Shown here piece after piece: positions 58,976 to 64,000 of a DNA stretch of 64,000 nucleotides. This DNA comes from Heliocidaris tuberculata (taxonomy: Eukaryota > Echinodermata > Echinoidea > Camarodonta > Echinometridae), in the NCBI GenBank assembly GCA_025618425.1, contig CM046844.1, positions 12,887,580 to 12,951,579 on the forward strand, in the 5' to 3' direction. The translations under genes were made by a program, and so were the position numbers. The notes beneath the pieces are model-generated. The model had not been told where the DNA came from, searched no databases, and saw nothing but the letters and a program-made list of their open reading frames with translations. Each line of letters starts with the position of its first letter. Position 1 is the stretch's first letter.

Positions 58976-60527
58976 TCTTTTTCTTCTTTTCCTCCTTTTT
59001 CGTCTTCTTGACGATCTTTTTATCGTTGCCTCTGTCTCTCTTTCTGCTCCTCTATCTCTCAGTCTGTCCTCTATCTTCTTGACGATCTTTTTATCACTGC
59101 CTCTGTCTCTCTTTCTGCTCCTCTATCTCTCAGTCTGACCTCTGTCTTATAGTCAGTTATATCTGTCAGTCTCTTTTCCTCTGTCTCTCTCTCTCGCTCT
59201 CCCTCTCTCTTTTCTCTCTCTCTCTCTTTCTCTTTGTATCTCTCTCTTTCTGGATCTGCCTGGATTACTCACTCTCTCTCCATTTCTCCCTCCGTGCATG
59301 TCTCTTCCTCCCTCACCCCCCCCCCCCCCCCCCACCCTTCTGGATACTTGTCAAACCTGTCCCCTTTCTATGGCATTTATCAATTGGAGATGTTCATAAA
59401 AACAAATTTAGAATACTCAAAGTGACAGCTTATATCCTATATCCACTTTCCCGTTTCCTGGCATGGCAGCTTTGTTGGACAGGTCGGGAAGGTGAACTTT
59501 GTTGCAGAGCCATATACCAACGGTGCTTATGTTTAGACTTAACATCATCTTCATTCCGTGTTCACACGAACATGGATGAGGAAACAGTTTTCTTGAAATT
59601 TGTCGTGATAGGGATCCAGTCCGAGGGTAATGCAGTCCATGGAGAAAATGTGCATCTTGGTATCTTGATATCAATGGAAATACAATGTCGAACATTTTGA
59701 TACCACTGAACAAAAACAAAACAACTGTATCGTTTTTTATTTGGGTATTTGATTCAGGGCTCTTCAATTCTTGTTGCTATGTCAAGTATACCTCTGTATA
59801 GGTGCAAGCTGTTTTAGTGAAAGGTACGTAATATCGAATAGATGCATGCTACATTTGTGAATGCCTCGAAGGAATACGCTCTGATAGACGTACCAACGTC
59901 TACCTGTAAAGGTGGCGCACCAGAACGGCTTGGCGGGAAAAGTCAATTAAATGGAGAAAGCAGAAAATCAAATTTGTGCGTGGTTGATGCTCCCCGCGCA
60001 ACCTGGTGGAATGGTGACTTGTGAAAAAATTGAGCCAAGAGGTGTTGGGTGCATGAACCATAACAGATGAGGCACTAAAAGGGGCTCTAGCACCGGGTTG
60101 AGTTATTGTTTGAAAACCATCTATGTTTAATATTTTGCTCTTTCTTACTTTCGTTATGTTTTTTCTCTCTTTCTTTCTTTTTATTTGCCATTCTTCTCTG
60201 TCTGTCTTGCTTTACGTTATGCCATTTTTATGTATCGTTTTTTTTTCTCTCTCTCTCTCTCTCTTCTTTCCTTTTGCCTTTAGTTATTTTCTTCCTGACT
60301 TTATTTGCGTCTGATTGTCACCCATTCCGCCTTCTTTAACACCCTTTCTCTCTATCTCCTTCTTCCTCCTCTTTGTCCGGACCTCCCTGCCTTTCCCTAT
60401 GTATGTGTTTATTTCTGTCTGTCTCACTGCTCTTGATTGTCAGTCTGTGTGTCTCTGTCTCTTTTCATGAATTTGTCTGCCAATTCTAGTGCTATAACCA
60501 AACTCTCTGAACAGCGCTTTCTTTTCA
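58976..60527. other. Pyrimidine-rich and unique DNA, no confident gene
   Basis: A 54-bp phrase (CTTCTTGACGATCTTTTTATC, CTGCCTCTGTCTCTCTTTCTG) occurs twice at 59003-59060 and 59075-59135. CT tracts to 59260, C run at 59317-59332. 59417-59767 is open on the minus strand without a known motif. 60106-60340 is CT-rich. Confidence 0.45.
59003..59138. repeat. Tandem duplication of about 72 bp
   Basis: CTTCTTGACGATCTTTTTATC through CTCTATCTCTCAGTCTG repeated at 59003 and 59075 with few changes. Confidence 0.85.
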
Positions 60528-60765
60528 ATTCAATTCAATTCACTTTTATTCAATTCCAATAAAATATTTATTAAAAAAAACAGAATACAATCATGACAGA
60601 ATAACAGTATAAATCCATCAAGAGCACAGAATAAGGTAGAACAATAAAACAATAAAACAATACAACAGATAACAATACAAGATTATTGGAATTGGGTGGC
60701 CATAAAAAACCATGAGGATTTGTCGAGACGACCACCCTTAATAAAAATAAAATAAGTTGCATTGA
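60528..60765 (-). mobile_element. LINE 3' end fragment with terminal hairpin
   Basis: Minus strand: the hairpin (60694-60737), then AT-rich DNA, TATTTTATTGGAATTGAATAAA and a TTGAA-repeat tail (60528-60545). Same tail unit and hairpin loop as the LINE at 11.76 kb, so same or sister family. Confidence 0.75.
60694..60737 (-). ncRNA. LINE 3'-terminal hairpin, copy 2
   Basis: Sense (minus) strand: GGGTGGTC pairs with GGCCACCC, including a U-G wobble. The loop again has CTCGACAAATC and TTTTTT. The stem sequence differs from the 11.9-kb copy but pairing is kept. Confidence 0.6.
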
Positions 60766-61219
60766 GCATTGAATATAATGTAGACAATTTAAAAGATAAT
60801 AGAGTACTATAAAGGAATAAGTAATTAAGAATATTATGACATATTTTATTCAAAAAATACATATTTTAAAAGTAATTAGCCCCCCCCCCCCCCTTCACCT
60901 TTCTGATTCCTCTTTTCTGCTTCTGCTTTCCCTTTGTATATAGTGTAAATAAGCTTCTCCCTTTCTCTTTTTTGTGTTTAACTCAAAGAACTAATCCATG
61001 AGGTATGATTAATGTAGGCCTATGCCTATATAGGTGTTACAACTACTCAAGCTTTATAAGCTTACGTTGCAGCACCTTTGTGTGTTCATTATGTATGCTC
61101 TGGCTCTGTGTACTCTATTTTGTATCTGCTCTATTTTGTATCTGCTCTATCTGTATTTTGACATTATGAACATGCATGAATAAATAAATAAATAAATAAT
61201 AAATGTAAGCTTCTCCTGC

Positions 61220-61271
<52 letters not shown>

Positions 61272-61580
61272 TTCTATTTCTCTCCCCTTTTCTTTTATAT
61301 TTCTTTTTCATTTTCGCTCCCACTCTCTTGAGTCTATACTGCAATCTTTTTCACACCATGGATCATGACTCTCCTTTCACACTTCAGCACATCTTGTACA
61401 TTTAGTCTATACCAGCTATCTCTATTTATTCCACTTTGTGCCCCTCTATCTTTCAATATTTTTTTAATCACATGCCTCTGTCTCTTATCATTCATTCATT
61501 CATTCATTTATTTTTCCTCTCATGGGGTGGAACACCCTAACAGCAAAAGCTGATTTCCATAGGGGTCCACCAACAGTAGT

Positions 61581-61643
<63 letters not shown>

Positions 61644-64000
61644 CCTCCCTCCCTCTCTCTCCCTCCCTCCCTCTCTCTCTCTCTTCTATGTAATTCCATT
61701 CATCTCCAGTTTCCTCCACTTGCTTCAATATACAACATAAAGTCGGCGATTAAAAAGTGGGAAACTGAAAATGAGTTAAAAATGAGCTGAAATACTTTTA
61801 CACTGCGTTTCAAAAGCAATCAATATTTTTCAAAGAGTATAGTTTTTCAGTCAAAACATCCCATTGTCTACAAGCTATAGACGATTGACACTTAAAGGCA
61901 ACCAGCCCCAATCCCTCCAATAAAAGCCCTCCATAATTGATTCTGGAGTATCATCAAATTATTAACTGAAAATGACTTGACGCGCCATCTGTAAAGTATA
62001 CAAAATAGAAAGAAGTGATTCTTTATGCACCTGCGTTATTATTCATCTTGCCCTGCTTCTTTTATTATTATTCTACGGGCTTTCAGAAAAGCTAAGAGAG
62101 AGCAGGCATGGCTTACAGTAAACGGATATAAAATCCATATATTTGAACATTTCGATGACATTTCGCTCGCTTGCTCCAAGGTGTAACTAAAACCTGACAA
62201 TAATTCTTGACAGGATGGAAACGCTTGGTCCGGAGGGGGTGGGTGGGGGCTATTTTGTTCGAATTGAACCTCATGTCGTGCAATCTATGAAAAATGTTAG
62301 GCATGCACTTAAGAGATGTACATTTCTATATGTGATTTTCGCTTTTAATGGCAACTTTAGAATCTTCGACTTTTTTTATATCTTTCTTTTCCAATGGTTA
62401 TAAGATACAGATTAGATCGTCGGATATTGAAGGTAATATTTAACATTTTTCCGTTGTCATGAAAGTAGTCGAAATGTTATTTAGATATCTTATAAAATGG
62501 AGAAAAAAAATCCCTGAAAGTTTTAAGAAAGATCATCAATTCTCTGTTGGGAATAAAATCATGTTTAGTTTCAGTAAGAATAATTTTTTTTTTAAATACG
62601 GTCCGAATCAAATTAAAAATCATATAAACAATAATAAGAGGGGTAATAAAGGGATTCTACGATATACCATTCTTTCGTCCATATTTCTCTGCTCCACAAA
62701 AATTCATGTCCTGAATTTTCTACGTTATGTATTTAATGAAACTTTATAATAAAGCGTCAGTCGTATCTTGTGTGAATCTATTACTCAAACCCCGGTAACC
62801 TTGCAACATTACTTTAAATTCTTTTTTTTTAATATATGTTATTGTTTTATTCTAATGGTAAAAAATATGTCTACTCATTTCTCCACATAAAGAAATACAC
62901 GATAGATGGCTGTATTTTTTAGTTGTGTTATCCAATATATAATTATAATTTAATACTTCTTCAGAAATTGATTCCGATGTAACTATATTGACGATATGAT
63001 TCATTTACGGTGGCAACTTAAAAAGATATCAATTTCCTGCTCCCCCTAACACATCTCCGCTAAATTATTTATCTTCGGTTATCAAATTGATTCTGGCTTT
63101 CTGGCTGGGCATTTCATAACTAAAATTACAGGTGGATTTGCAGTTATTTATTTCAAAATTTATTTTTATTGATGTCACTTAAAAAAGTAGATTAATTGCG
63201 CTTGGTACTTGTTAATCCCGATAATTTTCAGATAGATATATTTTTATAAGTCATTTTTTCTTTTGTTTTAACTACCACTTACCTGGAGAAGAGACTAGTG
63301 CGATGTCATCATGTTGCAATCCGTTAATTTCTCAAGCATATTTAAATCGATACTGGCAGGTGCGTAGGATATTGTCTCAGTCAAATACTGCCCTACTTTA
63401 TACCAGGGGTTTATGCTTATATCAATTTCAAATCTGGTCAGCGTATCTAAGATGAAATTTGATGATTCATTGAGAGAGAAAGAGAGAGGGGAAGAGAGAC
63501 ATAGGCCATAGTTTTCGAGAGTAGACAATGCAAGGAGTTGGAAAGAGAACAAAAAAAAGAGAGAGAGAGAGAGGGAGAAAGAAAGAAAACAGAGAAAGAT
63601 AGAAGGGAAAGGGACAATAATGCAGAAAGACACATACAGATTGACAAGGTATTTTGATATACATGCAAGAGGAAAGAGAGAGAAAAGAGAAAGGGAGGGG
63701 GTAGCGAGAGAGAGAGGGATACAGAGAAAATATCGACTTATCTTATTTACTGGTATGCGTTGATATAGATACGAAGAATGGTAGCTCTGTAGGTTCATAT
63801 TGACAGGTGGATTGGGATCTAGAATCAATCTCAGAGATAAAGCAATAGTCTTTTTTTTTTCTTTCTTTTCATTTTTGTTTGCTTCCTTTTCAAACATGAT
63901 AGTGAAACGTTTTTGCCACGGTGTATAGGAACATTGGCAGGGCCTTACGATTTAAGGTGAAGGTTGCGATTAATCTAAAGGTCCCCTCTCCTTTAAAAAA
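60766..64000. other. AT-rich intergenic DNA with microsatellites, no gene seen
   Basis: C run at 60880-60892. A possible LINE-like end with (AATA)n at 61170-61200. CT arrays at 61224-61275 and 61586-61684. GA-rich tracts at 63470-63720, whose minus-strand Ser/Leu/Phe-rich frame is compositional. Confidence 0.45.
61586..61684. repeat. (CT)n array
   Basis: CT units followed by (CCCT)n variants. Confidence 0.95.

Noticed and set aside
58624..59082. 152-codon Ser/Leu/Phe-rich open frame
   Set aside because: Translation of CT and TTC arrays.
63295..63897. 200-codon minus-strand frame, the second longest in the window
   Set aside because: Its middle is Ser/Leu/Phe from GA-rich DNA, and the flanking unique parts show no domain, signal or splice support.

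Overview
This is a gene-poor, AT-rich, repeat-dense window of animal nuclear DNA. The repeats (tRNA-headed SINEs with ATT tails, palindromic MITEs, decayed non-LTR retrotransposons, and G/C-homopolymer elements with TIRs) resemble what I recall of sea urchin genomes. I infer an echinoderm, probably an echinoid; this is recognition from memory, not a search. Most long open frames are translations of microsatellites (CT, TTC, ATT, GAT, TA) and are not genes.

One host gene is well supported. Three phase-0 exons on the + strand (13604-13930, 14254-14367, 14980-15174) join into a 211-residue secreted protein. It has a signal peptide, a ten-cysteine DAN-type cystine knot and an acidic Ser/Thr-rich tail. 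The cysteine spacing fits NBL1/DAN, a secreted BMP antagonist, better than its relative bursicon alpha. A good splice acceptor 36 bp before the start codon suggests an upstream noncoding exon. A 490-bp 3'UTR may end near an AATAAA at 15662.

Around the gene are four decayed non-LTR retrotransposons. At 11755-12975 (-) an ORF1 is joined almost directly to a 3'UTR, with no ORF2. At 20860-21760 (-), 40046-40884 (-) and 44460-45190 (+) there are C-terminal pol remnants. Solo LINE 3' ends lie at 54712-54790, 56390-56690 and 60528-60765. Two LINE 3' ends share a terminal RNA hairpin with compensatory changes.

DNA-transposon-like material includes four elements bounded by exact 8-10 bp target-site duplications (4421-5869, 23321-23497, 26947-27674, 43920-44199), each carrying long G or C runs near its ends. 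There are two TA-flanked MITEs (21901-22451, 55227-55616), two palindromic MITE families with two and three copies, and several foldback structures (1348-1932, 34899-35181, 37813-37980, 51929-52152). The 37.8-kb inverted repeat carries a hammerhead-ribozyme-like core on the minus strand, reminiscent of Penelope-like elements.

SINEs: one tRNA-derived family (6535-6890, 26225-26475) and a second family with a tRNA-Arg(TCT)-like head (48310-48486, 48727-48892, and a head-truncated copy at 38093-38217). Two copies of another repeat (2748-2912, 3924-4098) carry both TTAGGG-type telomeric repeats and a row of AGGTCA nuclear-receptor half-sites. The rest is unique AT-rich DNA and microsatellites in which I see no gene. 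A few weak exon candidates are listed with low confidence.
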